Assembly (NCBI RefSeq): GCF_900277125.1
Contig: NZ_OPYN01000175.1
Location: 1 to 64,000, forward strand
From: Pseudomonas inefficax
Lineage (GTDB): Bacteria; Pseudomonadota; Gammaproteobacteria; Pseudomonadales; Pseudomonadaceae
Length of the DNA stretch: 64,000 bases
Direction: 5' to 3'
The first letter of the stretch is position 1. Each line of letters opens with the position of its first letter. The position numbers and the translations under genes are program-made. A model generated the notes under the pieces. That model did not search any database and was not told the DNA's origin. It worked only from the letters and a program-made list of their open reading frames with translations. Of the stretch, positions 20,291-28,661 are shown piece by piece.

Positions 20291-20839
20291 ATGTTCAAGT
20301 ATATCGGCGACATCGTTAAGGGCACCGGCACCCAGCTGCGCAGCCTGGCAATGGTGTTCTCCCACGGGTTCCGCAAGCGCGACACCCTGCAGTACCCCGA
20401 AGAACCCGTGTACCTGCCGCCGCGCTACCGCGGCCGCATCGTCCTCACCCGCGACCCCGATGGCGAGGAGCGCTGCGTAGCGTGCAACCTCTGCGCGGTG
20501 GCCTGCCCGGTTGGCTGCATCTCGCTGCAGAAGGCCGAGACCGAGGACGGCCGCTGGTACCCGGAGTTCTTCCGCATCAACTTCTCGCGCTGCATCTTCT
20601 GCGGCCTGTGTGAAGAAGCGTGCCCGACCACCGCGATCCAGCTGACTCCGGATTTCGAAATGGCCGAGTTCAAGCGTCAGGACCTGGTGTACGAGAAAGA
20701 AGATCTGCTGATCTCCGGCCCCGGCAAGAACCCTGACTACAACTTCTACCGTGTTGCCGGCATGGCAATCGCTGGCAAGCCGAAGGGCTCTGCACAGAAC
20801 GAAGCCGAGCCGATCAACGTGAAGAGCTTGCTCCCATAA
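20291..20839 (+). CDS. nuoI: NADH-quinone oxidoreductase subunit I
   Basis: Carries clusters N6a and N6b that lead electrons to N2. The 182 residues have two [4Fe-4S] ferredoxin motifs, CVACNLCAVACPVGC and CIFCGLCEEACP, spaced as usual. Lies on the quinone-linked arm of complex I. Confidence 0.98.
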   Translation: MFKYIGDIVKGTGTQLRSLAMVFSHGFRKRDTLQYPEEPVYLPPRYRGRIVLTRDPDGEERCVACNLCAVACPVGCISLQKAETEDGRWYPEFFRINFSRCIFCGLCEEACPTTAIQLTPDFEMAEFKRQDLVYEKEDLLISGPGKNPDYNFYRVAGMAIAGKPKGSAQNEAEPINVKSLLP

Positions 20840-20849
20840 GGACAGAAAG

Positions 20850-21350
20850 ATGGAATTCGCTTTCTACTTCGCATCCGGGATCGCCGTGGTCTCCACCCTT
20901 CGGGTGGTGACCGGTACCAACCCCGTGCACGCCTTGCTTTACCTGATCATTTCGCTGATTTCCGTGGCCATGATCTTCTTCGCCCTGGGTGCGCCGTTCG
21001 CCGGCGCCCTGGAAGTGATCGCCTACGCTGGCGCCATCATGGTGCTGTTCGTGTTCGTGGTGATGATGCTCAACCTCGGGCCGGCTTCGGTCGCCCAGGA
21101 ACGGGGCTGGCTCAAGCCCGGTATCTGGGCGGGGCCGGTGATTCTCGCCGCCCTGCTGCTGCTGGAGCTGCTGTACGTGCTGTTCGTCACCCCGAGCGGC
21201 GCTGGCATCAGCGGTACCACCGTGGGCCCGAAAGAAGTCGGCATCAGCCTGTTCGGCCCCTACCTGCTGGTGGTCGAACTGGCTTCGATGCTGCTGCTGG
21301 CCGCGGCCGTCACCGCCTTCCACCTGGGCCGCAACGAGGCGAAGGAGTAA
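20850..21350 (+). CDS. nuoJ: NADH-quinone oxidoreductase subunit J
   Basis: Membrane subunit of the proton-pumping arm, 166 residues, about five hydrophobic segments, with the conserved AGAIMVLFVFVVMML helix known to adopt a pi-bulge in this family. nuoK starts three bases after its stop. Confidence 0.97.
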   Translation: MEFAFYFASGIAVVSTLRVVTGTNPVHALLYLIISLISVAMIFFALGAPFAGALEVIAYAGAIMVLFVFVVMMLNLGPASVAQERGWLKPGIWAGPVILAALLLLELLYVLFVTPSGAGISGTTVGPKEVGISLFGPYLLVVELASMLLLAAAVTAFHLGRNEAKE

Positions 21351-21353
21351 ATC

Positions 21354-21662
21354 ATGGGTGCTATCCCTCTCGAGCATGGTCTGGCAGTCGCCGGCATCCT
21401 GTTCTGCTTAGGTCTGGTTGGCCTGATGGTCCGCCGCAACATCCTCTTCGTGCTCATGAGCCTGGAAGTCATGATGAACGCCTCTGCCCTGGCGTTCGTC
21501 GTCGCCGGTGCCCGTTGGGTCCAGCCCGACGGCCAGGTGATGTTCATTCTGGTGATCAGCCTGGCAGCCGCCGAGGCCAGCATTGGCCTGGCCATCCTGC
21601 TGCAGCTGTATCGCCGCTTCCACACTCTCGACATCGATGCTGCCAGTGAGATGCGCGGATGA
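21354..21662 (+). CDS. nuoK: NADH-quinone oxidoreductase subunit K
   Basis: Small membrane subunit of 102 residues with three helices (MrpC-like). Conserved intramembrane acidic residues lie in LMSLEVMMNA and AAAEASIGLAI; they are part of the proton path. Overlaps nuoL by four bases. Confidence 0.98.
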   Translation: MGAIPLEHGLAVAGILFCLGLVGLMVRRNILFVLMSLEVMMNASALAFVVAGARWVQPDGQVMFILVISLAAAEASIGLAILLQLYRRFHTLDIDAASEMRG

Positions 21663-23512
21663 ACCTTCTCTTCCTGACTTTCGTCTTCCCCCTCATCGGC
21701 TTCCTGCTGCTGTCGTTCTCGCGCGGGCGGTTCTCGGAGAACCTGTCCGCCCTGATCGGCGTCGGCTCGGTAGGCCTTTCGGCGGCCACGGCCGCCTACG
21801 TCATCTGGCAATTCAACGTCGCCCCACCTGAAGGCGGCGCGTACAGCCAGCTGCTGTGGCAGTGGATGTCGGTGGACGGCTTCGCGCCTAACTTCACCCT
21901 GTACCTGGACGGCCTGTCGGTCACCATGCTCGGCGTGGTCACCGGTGTCGGCTTCCTGATCCACCTGTTCGCGTCCTGGTACATGCGTGGCGAAGCCGGC
22001 TACTCGCGCTTCTTCTCGTATACCAACCTGTTCATCGCCAGCATGCTGTTCCTGATCCTTGGCGATAACCTGCTGTTCATCTACTTCGGTTGGGAAGGCG
22101 TGGGCCTGTGCTCGTACCTGTTGATCGGTTTCTACTACAGCAACCGCAACAACGGTAACGCGGCACTCAAGGCATTCATCGTCACCCGCATCGGCGACGT
22201 GTTCATGGCCATCGGCCTGTTCATCCTGTTCGCCCAGCTGGGTACCCTGAACGTGCAGGAACTGCTGGTGCTGGCCCCGCAGAAGTTCCAGGCTGGCGAC
22301 ACCTGGATGGTGCTGGCAACCCTGATGCTGCTGGGTGGTGCGGTCGGTAAATCGGCCCAGCTGCCACTGCAGACCTGGCTGGCCGACGCGATGGCCGGCC
22401 CGACCCCGGTTTCGGCGCTGATCCACGCGGCAACCATGGTGACCGCAGGCGTTTACCTGATCGCCCGTACCAACGGCTTGTTCCTGCTGGCACCGGACAT
22501 CCTGCACCTGGTGGGCGTGGTCGGTGGCGTGACCCTGGTACTGGCCGGCTTCGCCGCGCTGGTGCAGACCGACATCAAGCGTATCCTCGCCTACTCGACC
22601 ATGAGCCAGATCGGCTACATGTTCCTGGCCCTGGGCGTAGGCGCCTGGGACGCGGCGATCTTCCACCTGATGACCCACGCCTTCTTCAAGGCCCTGCTGT
22701 TCCTGGCTTCCGGTGCGGTGATCGTGGCCTGCCACCACGAGCAGAACATCTTCAAGATGGGCGGCCTGTGGAAGAAACTGCCGCTGGCCTACGCCAGCTT
22801 CGTGGTCGGTGGCGCTGCCCTGGCTGCCTTGCCGATCGTGACCGTGGGCTTCTACTCCAAGGACGAGATCCTCTGGGAAGCCTTCGCCAGCGGCAACACC
22901 GGCCTGCTGTACGCCGGCCTGGTCGGCGCGTTCATGACCTCGCTGTACACCTTCCGCCTGATCTTCATCGCCTTCCACGGCGAAGCCAAGACCGAAGCCC
23001 ATGCTGGCCACGGCATCAGCCACTGGCTGCCGCTGGGCGTGCTGATCGTGCTGTCGACCTTCGTCGGCGCGTGGATCACCCCGCCGCTGGCAGGCGTGCT
23101 GCCTGAAAGCGCCGGCCACGCCGGTGGCGAAGCCAAGCACGCGCTGGAGATCACCTCGGGTGCCATCGCCATCGCCGGTATCCTGTTGTCGGCCCTGCTG
23201 TTCCTGGGCAAGCGCCGCTTCGTCAGCGCCGTGGCCAACAGCGGCATCGGTCGTGTCCTGTCGGCCTGGTGGTTCGCTGCCTGGGGCTTCGACTGGATCT
23301 ACGACAAGCTTTTCGTCAAACCGTACCTGCTGATCAGCCACATCCTGCGCAAGGACCCGGTTGACCGCACCATTGGCCTGATTCCTCGGATGGCGCGTGG
23401 CGGCCACGTTGCCATGAGCAAGACCGAGACTGGCCAGCTGCGCTGGTACACCGCCTCTATCGCCGTGGGTGCCGTGCTGGTGCTCGGTGCCGTGGTAGTG
23501 GCTGCGGTATGA
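21659..23512 (+). CDS. nuoL: NADH-quinone oxidoreductase subunit L
   Basis: Antiporter-like proton-pumping subunit at the end of the membrane arm, 617 residues. It has WEGVGLCSYLLIGF, KSAQLPLQTWLADAMAGPTP and HAATMVTAGVYLI, with the key Lys and Glu of the Mrp-type channel, and the long C-terminal lateral helix region expected for NuoL. The start overlaps nuoK. Confidence 0.98.
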   Translation: MNLLFLTFVFPLIGFLLLSFSRGRFSENLSALIGVGSVGLSAATAAYVIWQFNVAPPEGGAYSQLLWQWMSVDGFAPNFTLYLDGLSVTMLGVVTGVGFLIHLFASWYMRGEAGYSRFFSYTNLFIASMLFLILGDNLLFIYFGWEGVGLCSYLLIGFYYSNRNNGNAALKAFIVTRIGDVFMAIGLFILFAQLGTLNVQELLVLAPQKFQAGDTWMVLATLMLLGGAVGKSAQLPLQTWLADAMAGPTPVSALIHAATMVTAGVYLIARTNGLFLLAPDILHLVGVVGGVTLVLAGFAALVQTDIKRILAYSTMSQIGYMFLALGVGAWDAAIFHLMTHAFFKALLFLASGAVIVACHHEQNIFKMGGLWKKLPLAYASFVVGGAALAALPIVTVGFYSKDEILWEAFASGNTGLLYAGLVGAFMTSLYTFRLIFIAFHGEAKTEAHAGHGISHWLPLGVLIVLSTFVGAWITPPLAGVLPESAGHAGGEAKHALEITSGAIAIAGILLSALLFLGKRRFVSAVANSGIGRVLSAWWFAAWGFDWIYDKLFVKPYLLISHILRKDPVDRTIGLIPRMARGGHVAMSKTETGQLRWYTASIAVGAVLVLGAVVVAAV

Positions 23513-23552
23513 CTATGAATCTTGCGACTTTGCCAAAGGAAACCAACCCGTC

Positions 23553-25085
23553 ATGATTTTGCCTTGGCTGATCCTGATCCCCTTCATCGGCGGCTTCCTG
23601 TGCTGGCTGGGTGAGCGCTTCGGCGCCACCCTGCCGCGCTGGATCGCGCTGCTGACAATGTCCCTGCTGCTCGGCATCGGCCTGTGGCTGTGGGGCAACG
23701 GCGACTACACCCTGGCCCCCGCCCCGGGCGCCGAGCCTGCCTGGGCCCTGGAATACAAGGTCCAGTGGATCCAGCGCTTCGGCATCAGCATCCACCTGGC
23801 CCTCGACGGCCTGTCGCTGCTGATGATCCTGCTCACCGGCCTGCTCGGTGTGCTGTCGGTACTGTGCTCCTGGAAAGAGATCCAGCGTCACGTCGGCTTC
23901 TTCCACCTCAACCTGATGTGGATCCTCGGCGGCGTGGTCGGTGTGTTCCTGGCCCTGGACCTGTTCCTGTTCTTCTTCTTCTGGGAAATGATGCTGGTGC
24001 CGATGTACTTCCTCATCGCGCTCTGGGGTCACAGCTCGGCAGACGGCAAGAAGACCCGGATCTACGCGGCGACCAAGTTCTTCATCTTCACCCAGGCCAG
24101 CGGCCTGATCATGCTGGTGGCGATCCTCGGCCTGGTGCTGGTCAACTACACCAACACCGGCGTGATCACCTTCAACTACAGCGACCTGCTCAAGGCCGAG
24201 CTGCCAGCCGGTACCGAGTACCTGCTGATGCTGGGCTTCTTCATCGCCTTCGCGGTGAAGCTGCCGGTAGTGCCGTTCCACTCCTGGCTGCCTGACGCTC
24301 ACGCCCAGGCACCGACCGCAGGTTCCGTGGACCTGGCCGGTATCTTGCTGAAGACTGCGGCCTACGGCCTGCTGCGCTTCGCTCTGCCGCTGTTCCCGAA
24401 CGCCTCGGCCGAGTTCGCGCCAATCGCCATGACCCTGGGCCTGATCGGTATCTTCTACGGTGCCTTCCTGGCCTTTGCGCAAACCGACATCAAGCGCCTG
24501 GTCGCCTTCTCCAGCGTCTCGCACATGGGCTTCGTGCTGATCGGTATCTACTCCGGCAGCCAGCAGGCCCTGCAAGGCGCGGTGATCCAGATGCTGGCCC
24601 ACGGCCTGTCCGCTGCCGCGCTGTTCATCCTGGCCGGCCAGCTGTACGAGCGCCTGCATACCCGTGACATGCGCCAGATGGGTGGCCTGTGGCACCGCAT
24701 CGCCTACCTGCCAGCCATCAGCCTGTTCTTCGCCGCCGCCTCCCTGGGTCTGCCAGGTACCGGCAACTTCGTCGGCGAGTTCCTGATCCTGATCGGCAGC
24801 TTCGCCAGCGTGCCGTGGATCACCGTGATCGCCACCACTGGCCTGGTGTTCGGTTCGGTGTACTCGCTGATCATGATCCACCGCGCCTACTTCGGCCCGG
24901 CCAAGAGCGACAGCGTGCTGGCCGGCATGGACGGTCGCGAACTGATCATGGTCCTGGGTCTGGCAGTACTGCTGATCCTGCTGGGCGTGTATCCGCAGCC
25001 GTTCCTCGACACCTCTGCCGCCACCATGAGTGGTGTGCAGCAGTGGCTCGGTTCCGCTTTCACTCAACTCGCTTCGGCCCGGTAA
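23553..25085 (+). CDS. nuoM: NADH-quinone oxidoreductase subunit M
   Basis: Second antiporter-like subunit, 510 residues, with FFWEMMLVPMYFLIALWG near residue 145 and KLPVVPFHSWLPDAHAQAPT near 235, both typical of NuoM. About 14 membrane helices. Follows nuoL after 40 bases and precedes nuoN by seven. Confidence 0.98.
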   Translation: MILPWLILIPFIGGFLCWLGERFGATLPRWIALLTMSLLLGIGLWLWGNGDYTLAPAPGAEPAWALEYKVQWIQRFGISIHLALDGLSLLMILLTGLLGVLSVLCSWKEIQRHVGFFHLNLMWILGGVVGVFLALDLFLFFFFWEMMLVPMYFLIALWGHSSADGKKTRIYAATKFFIFTQASGLIMLVAILGLVLVNYTNTGVITFNYSDLLKAELPAGTEYLLMLGFFIAFAVKLPVVPFHSWLPDAHAQAPTAGSVDLAGILLKTAAYGLLRFALPLFPNASAEFAPIAMTLGLIGIFYGAFLAFAQTDIKRLVAFSSVSHMGFVLIGIYSGSQQALQGAVIQMLAHGLSAAALFILAGQLYERLHTRDMRQMGGLWHRIAYLPAISLFFAAASLGLPGTGNFVGEFLILIGSFASVPWITVIATTGLVFGSVYSLIMIHRAYFGPAKSDSVLAGMDGRELIMVLGLAVLLILLGVYPQPFLDTSAATMSGVQQWLGSAFTQLASAR

Positions 25086-25092
25086 GAGCGCT

Positions 25093-26562
25093 ATGGAATT
25101 CACCACTCAACACTTCATCGCATTGGCGCCGATGCTGATCACCACCATCACCACGGTGGTGGTGATGCTGGCGATCGCCTGGAAGCGCAACCACTCGCAG
25201 ACCTTCCTGCTGTCCACCGTGGGCCTCAACCTGGCCCTGCTGTCGATCCTGCCGGCGCTGAAGGTCGCGCCGCTGGCGGTCACTTCGCTGGTCACCATCG
25301 ACAAGTTCGCCTGCCTGTACATGGCGATCATGCTGGTGGCGACGCTGGCTTGCGTCACCCTCGCCCACGCCTACCTCGGCGAAGGCTCCAAGGGCTTCCC
25401 GGGCAACCGTGAAGAACTTTACCTGCTGCTGCTGATGTCGGCCCTCGGTGGCCTGGTGCTGGTCAGCGCCAACCACCTGGCCGGCCTGTTCATCGGCCTG
25501 GAGCTGCTGTCGGTACCGGTCTACGGCCTGGTGGCGTATGCCTTCTTCAACAAGCGCTCGCTGGAAGCCGGCATCAAGTACATGGTGCTGTCGGCCGCAG
25601 GCTCGGCCTTCCTGCTGTTCGGCATGGCCCTGCTGTACGCCGACGCCGGCAGCCTCACCTTCGACCAGATCGGCAAGGCCCTGGCCGCTACCAGCATGCC
25701 GAGCCTGCTGGCCCAGCTGGGCCTGGCCATGATGCTGGTCGGCCTGGCCTTCAAGCTGTCGCTGGTACCGTTCCACCTGTGGACCCCGGACGTGTACGAA
25801 GGCGCCCCGGCACCGGTCGCAGCCTTCCTGGCCACCGCCAGCAAGGTTGCTGTGTTCGCCGTTGTCGTGCGCCTGTTCATGCTCTCCCCTGCTGCCAGCA
25901 GCGGCGTGCTGAGCACCGTACTGGCAGTGATTGCCGTGGCCTCGATCCTGATCGGTAACCTGCTGGCACTGACCCAGAGCAACCTCAAGCGCCTGCTCGG
26001 TTACTCGTCCATCGCCCACTTCGGCTACCTGGTCATCGCCCTGGTCGCCAGCAAGGGCCTGGCCCTGGAAGCCATGGGCGTGTACCTGGTCACCTACGTG
26101 ATCACCAGCCTGGGCGCCTTCGGTGTCATCACCCTGATGTCCTCGCCTTACGGCGGCCGTGACGCCGATGCGCTGTACGAGTACCGTGGCCTGTTCTGGC
26201 GCCGTCCGTACCTGACCGCAGTACTGACCGTGATGATGCTGTCGCTGGCGGGTATCCCGCTGACCGCCGGCTTCATCGGCAAGTTCTACATCATCGCCAC
26301 CGGCGTCGAGTCGCACCTGTGGTGGCTGGTCGGTGCGCTGGTGATCGGTAGCGCCATCGGTGTCTACTACTACCTGCGCGTCATGGTCACCCTGTACCTG
26401 GTCGAGCCGAACCTGCGTCGCCACGACGCCCCGCTGAAGTGGGAACAACGCACTGGCGGCGTCATGCTGCTGGCCATCGCCATTCTTGCCTTCGTGCTGG
26501 GTGTGTACCCGCAACCGCTGCTGGAAATGGTCCAGCAAGCCGGCCTGCAACTGATCGGCTGA
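25093..26562 (+). CDS. nuoN: NADH-quinone oxidoreductase subunit N
   Basis: Third antiporter-like subunit, 489 residues, with GLELLSVPVYGLVAY, FKLSLVPFHLWTPDVYEGAP and AGIPLTAGFIGKFYI. The ATG at 25093 gives MEFTTQHFIALAPM; an in-frame ATG at 25030 lies inside nuoM and is unlikely. Last gene of the operon, with a terminator 18 bases after the stop. Confidence 0.98.
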   Translation: MEFTTQHFIALAPMLITTITTVVVMLAIAWKRNHSQTFLLSTVGLNLALLSILPALKVAPLAVTSLVTIDKFACLYMAIMLVATLACVTLAHAYLGEGSKGFPGNREELYLLLLMSALGGLVLVSANHLAGLFIGLELLSVPVYGLVAYAFFNKRSLEAGIKYMVLSAAGSAFLLFGMALLYADAGSLTFDQIGKALAATSMPSLLAQLGLAMMLVGLAFKLSLVPFHLWTPDVYEGAPAPVAAFLATASKVAVFAVVVRLFMLSPAASSGVLSTVLAVIAVASILIGNLLALTQSNLKRLLGYSSIAHFGYLVIALVASKGLALEAMGVYLVTYVITSLGAFGVITLMSSPYGGRDADALYEYRGLFWRRPYLTAVLTVMMLSLAGIPLTAGFIGKFYIIATGVESHLWWLVGALVIGSAIGVYYYLRVMVTLYLVEPNLRRHDAPLKWEQRTGGVMLLAIAILAFVLGVYPQPLLEMVQQAGLQLIG

Positions 26563-26580
26563 TTGCCCCGGCAACACAAG

Positions 26581-26608
26581 ACACCCCGCTTATGCGGGGT
26601 GTTTTTTT
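26581..26608 (+). terminator. Rho-independent terminator of the nuo operon
   Basis: Stem ACACCCCGC (26581-26589), loop TTAT, GCGGGGTGT (26594-26602) and a run of Ts. Confidence 0.95.
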
Positions 26609-26641
26609 ATCTGCAGGTTTTGTATCCGTAGGCATGAAAGC

Positions 26642-26905
26642 TCATTCGCCGGGGTTGTCCTGCACAGCTCCCGGCAGCGCTGCCTTGCGCAAATCACCAT
26701 TGGCCGAAGGCAGGTAGACTTCCGGGTTGGGCATACCGCTGGGCGAGAGTTCATGGGTCATCTCGAACTCGGCGCGCACTGACCAGCCACAGGCCTCGGT
26801 GGTGCATTGCAAATAAGCGATCCGCAGGAAAATATGACGCCCTTCGCTGGTACGGATACGCATCCGGCTATGGCAATGCGGGCAAACCAGCTTGTAGGTA
26901 CTCAC
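26642..26905 (-). CDS. Ogr/Delta-like phage zinc-finger transcription activator
   Basis: Small zinc-binding protein of 87 residues like the late-gene activators Ogr of phage P2 and Delta of P4. The pattern is CPHC near the start, RMRIRTSEG and YLQCTTEAC with the second Cys pair, then CGWSVRAEFEMTHELSPSG. The likely start is the GTG at 26905 (M-STYKLVCPHC), with AGGT upstream; an ATG at 26920 is possible. It is divergent from the CI-type gene and lies 34 bases from the nuo terminator. No late phage operon remains here for it to activate. Confidence 0.85.
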   Translation of the reverse strand: MSTYKLVCPHCHSRMRIRTSEGRHIFLRIAYLQCTTEACGWSVRAEFEMTHELSPSGMPNPEVYLPSANGDLRKAALPGAVQDNPGE

Positions 26906-27105
26906 GGCAAGTACCTGCAAGCATTGTTTGGCTTAATCTTCTGTAAGAATGATCGTTTCGCTGTGTCAGTATTAGCCGCAGATGTGTATCGATTGTTCAG
27001 CTTGATGTTTCTCATCTCAGAAATGCTCCTAAAAACGCAGGGCTGTATTCATAACGAGTAGTTTAAGCCCATGGAATATCATTAAACCAGTCATGGATAT
27101 TTGTT

Positions 27106-27486
27106 ATGAGTACTCACGTACTTGCTGCAGTGCTAACACGCCTCAAGCTTCTGACCGGTACCCAGTCGGATGCCGAACTGTCGCGCAAACTCTCGATCAG
27201 CCCACAGACGCTGAGCAGCTGGAAGGTGCGCGACAGTATTCCGTACTCGCTATGCGTAGATATCGCCAGGCAGCATGCGTGTTCGCTGGATTGGTTGTTG
27301 CTGGGCGAAGCCGAGCAGAGCCCCGCGGCCCAGGATGAAGCAGACTGGGAGTGCGACATGCTCGAGCGGCTGCGAACGCTGTCACCAAGCGATCGCCAGG
27401 CCATCCTGCTGGTCATCAAGGACAAGCAGCGCATCCAGCAACTGGAGCAGAAACTGAATGCGCTTCGCGGGGCGGCCAATGACTAA
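27106..27486 (+). CDS. CI-type phage repressor, helix-turn-helix
   Basis: DNA-binding protein of 126 residues. Residues of about 8-65 (LTRLKLLTGTQSDAELSRKL, then SISPQTLSSWKVRDSIPYSL) match the bacteriophage CI helix-turn-helix family, often found in P2-like prophages. A short coiled C terminus (QQLEQKLNAL) replaces the peptidase domain of lambda CI, so RecA-driven cleavage is not expected. The ribosome site is weak. The 200-base gap to the divergent Ogr-like gene holds an inverted repeat TTTCT-6-AGAAA at 27008-27023, a possible operator. The stop overlaps the convergent holin-like gene. Confidence 0.8.
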   Translation: MSTHVLAAVLTRLKLLTGTQSDAELSRKLSISPQTLSSWKVRDSIPYSLCVDIARQHACSLDWLLLGEAEQSPAAQDEADWECDMLERLRTLSPSDRQAILLVIKDKQRIQQLEQKLNALRGAAND

Positions 27487-27845
27487 CCCCGGTGCCGCCA
27501 GCGCTGGATAAGCTCGCGCAGGTCCAGCGTATCCAGCCAGACCATGACCTTGAGGCTGATGGGGATTACCACCACGGCAGCCACGAATGCCGCCATGCCA
27601 CGAGTCAGCAAAGGCACCAGTGACGAAACCAGCGGCTCGAACAGATGGCCAACCCCTACGGTCACGAACACCAGCAAGAGTCTCTTGCCCAGCGTCAGGC
27701 GCCTGGTCGTATTGGTGATCAACCGGTCACGCGCCGCACTCACCAGCAAAGCCCCCAGAAGCGCGGCGAACAGTACATTGCCATCCATGCCCAGCAACTC
27801 CATCAGCGGCGGGGCCAGGCTGTCGAAAACAGATTTTTCAGCCAT
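27483..27845 (-). CDS. Phage holin-like membrane protein
   Basis: Small membrane protein of 120 residues starting MAEKSVFDSLAPPLMELLGM. Two to three hydrophobic segments (VLFAALLGALLVSA, LLLVFVTVGVGHLF, MAAFVAAVVVIPISL) and a charged tail fit a phage holin. Its start overlaps the end of the GpL-like gene by eight bases, a phage-like packing. With no endolysin next to it, it is probably a relic. The family call rests on size, topology and context. Confidence 0.65.
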   Translation of the reverse strand: MAEKSVFDSLAPPLMELLGMDGNVLFAALLGALLVSAARDRLITNTTRRLTLGKRLLLVFVTVGVGHLFEPLVSSLVPLLTRGMAAFVAAVVVIPISLKVMVWLDTLDLRELIQRWRHRG

Positions 27846-28185
27846 GGGCAGCCCCTCGGTGCGTCGCCGACAAATAGGCGGTCGAGCCCAGTTTATGCAT
27901 GACCGCGGCTTCGACAAAGCGGATGTAGCACACCCGCAATGCACGCCCCTGATCATGCCCGGCCACATCCTCGAGGCGCTTGTACCCCCGTTCTCGCAGC
28001 ACCGCGCGCCAGCGTGCGAATTCGCGTGCCGCGTCGATGGCGGCGCAGCGTGCGGCCACTTCCAGCGCGGCCTCACTGACTGGCCGCTGCAGGTTCAGGC
28101 GCTCGCGCAGCGTGGCCAGGTCCACCCGTGGCCAGAATGGGTCATGGCAATCGGCAAAGCGCGATAACCGAGGGTCGTTGCCCAT
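27838..28185 (-). CDS. P2 GpL-like head completion protein, shortened
   Basis: Protein of 115 residues that resembles the head completion/stabilisation protein GpL of P2-like phages: FWPRVDLATLRERLNLQRPV, then REFARWRAVLRERGYKRLEDV, then VCYIRFVEAAVMHKLGS. P2 GpL is longer, and here both ends are shorter and the tail (SATHRGAAHG) looks unrelated, so it may be truncated. No capsid, terminase or portal genes are present. Confidence 0.7.
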   Translation of the reverse strand: MGNDPRLSRFADCHDPFWPRVDLATLRERLNLQRPVSEAALEVAARCAAIDAAREFARWRAVLRERGYKRLEDVAGHDQGRALRVCYIRFVEAAVMHKLGSTAYLSATHRGAAHG

Positions 28186-28195
28186 GTGTCACCTC

Positions 28196-28444
28196 TCACT
28201 GCTCGGCCAGCATGCCGTAGCGAATGGCCTTGATCACCGCCGCCACCCGGGTGGGCACATCGAACTTGCGCAGGATGTTCGACACGTGGAAGTTCACCGT
28301 CGATTCCTTGCACGCCAGGATCTGGCCGATTTCCCATGAGCTTTTGCCGTAGGCACACCACAACAATACTTGCTGTTCACGTGGTGTCAGGCGAACCGGG
28401 GCGTCCGCCAAGGGTTGCTGCGAGTGTCGCGCGTTGTCAGTCAT
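28196..28444 (-). CDS. Stand-alone LuxR-type DNA-binding protein
   Basis: Protein of 82 residues that is almost only a LuxR C-terminal helix-turn-helix: LTPREQQVLLWCAYGKSSWE, then IGQILACKESTVNFHVSNIL. The recognition part is closest in style to quorum-sensing LuxR proteins, but there is no ligand or receiver domain. It lies directly upstream of the GpL-like gene on the same strand (ten-base gap), so it could drive the remnant, and divergent from the TonB receptor gene. Confidence 0.85.
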   Translation of the reverse strand: MTDNARHSQQPLADAPVRLTPREQQVLLWCAYGKSSWEIGQILACKESTVNFHVSNILRKFDVPTRVAAVIKAIRYGMLAEQ

Positions 28445-28661
28445 GCTTGAACTCCACGGGTTATGAGAGGCATCGCTGCCGATCTGCAGTCACCTTACGA
28501 AGCGCTGGCCGCCCTGCTCCATCGCTGCGGCTTGTAACGAACTTTCGTACAAAACCGTCTGACGAAGGTTGCGCGATATTTGTCGTCTTTCCTCGTGCTC
28601 CAAGCGGCATTTCGCTCGTCTCAACGCCGTTGTCCATTCGCCTTTCGCCTGGAGTCGTACA

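Noticed and set aside
21260..23407. 715-codon minus-strand frame opposite nuoJ-L
   Set aside because: Antisense shadow of nuo genes; rich in Gln, His and Arg with no domain pattern.
28445..28661. Fur box before the TonB-dependent receptor
   Set aside because: No stretch near the Fur consensus was found in this gap, so iron control is not claimed.
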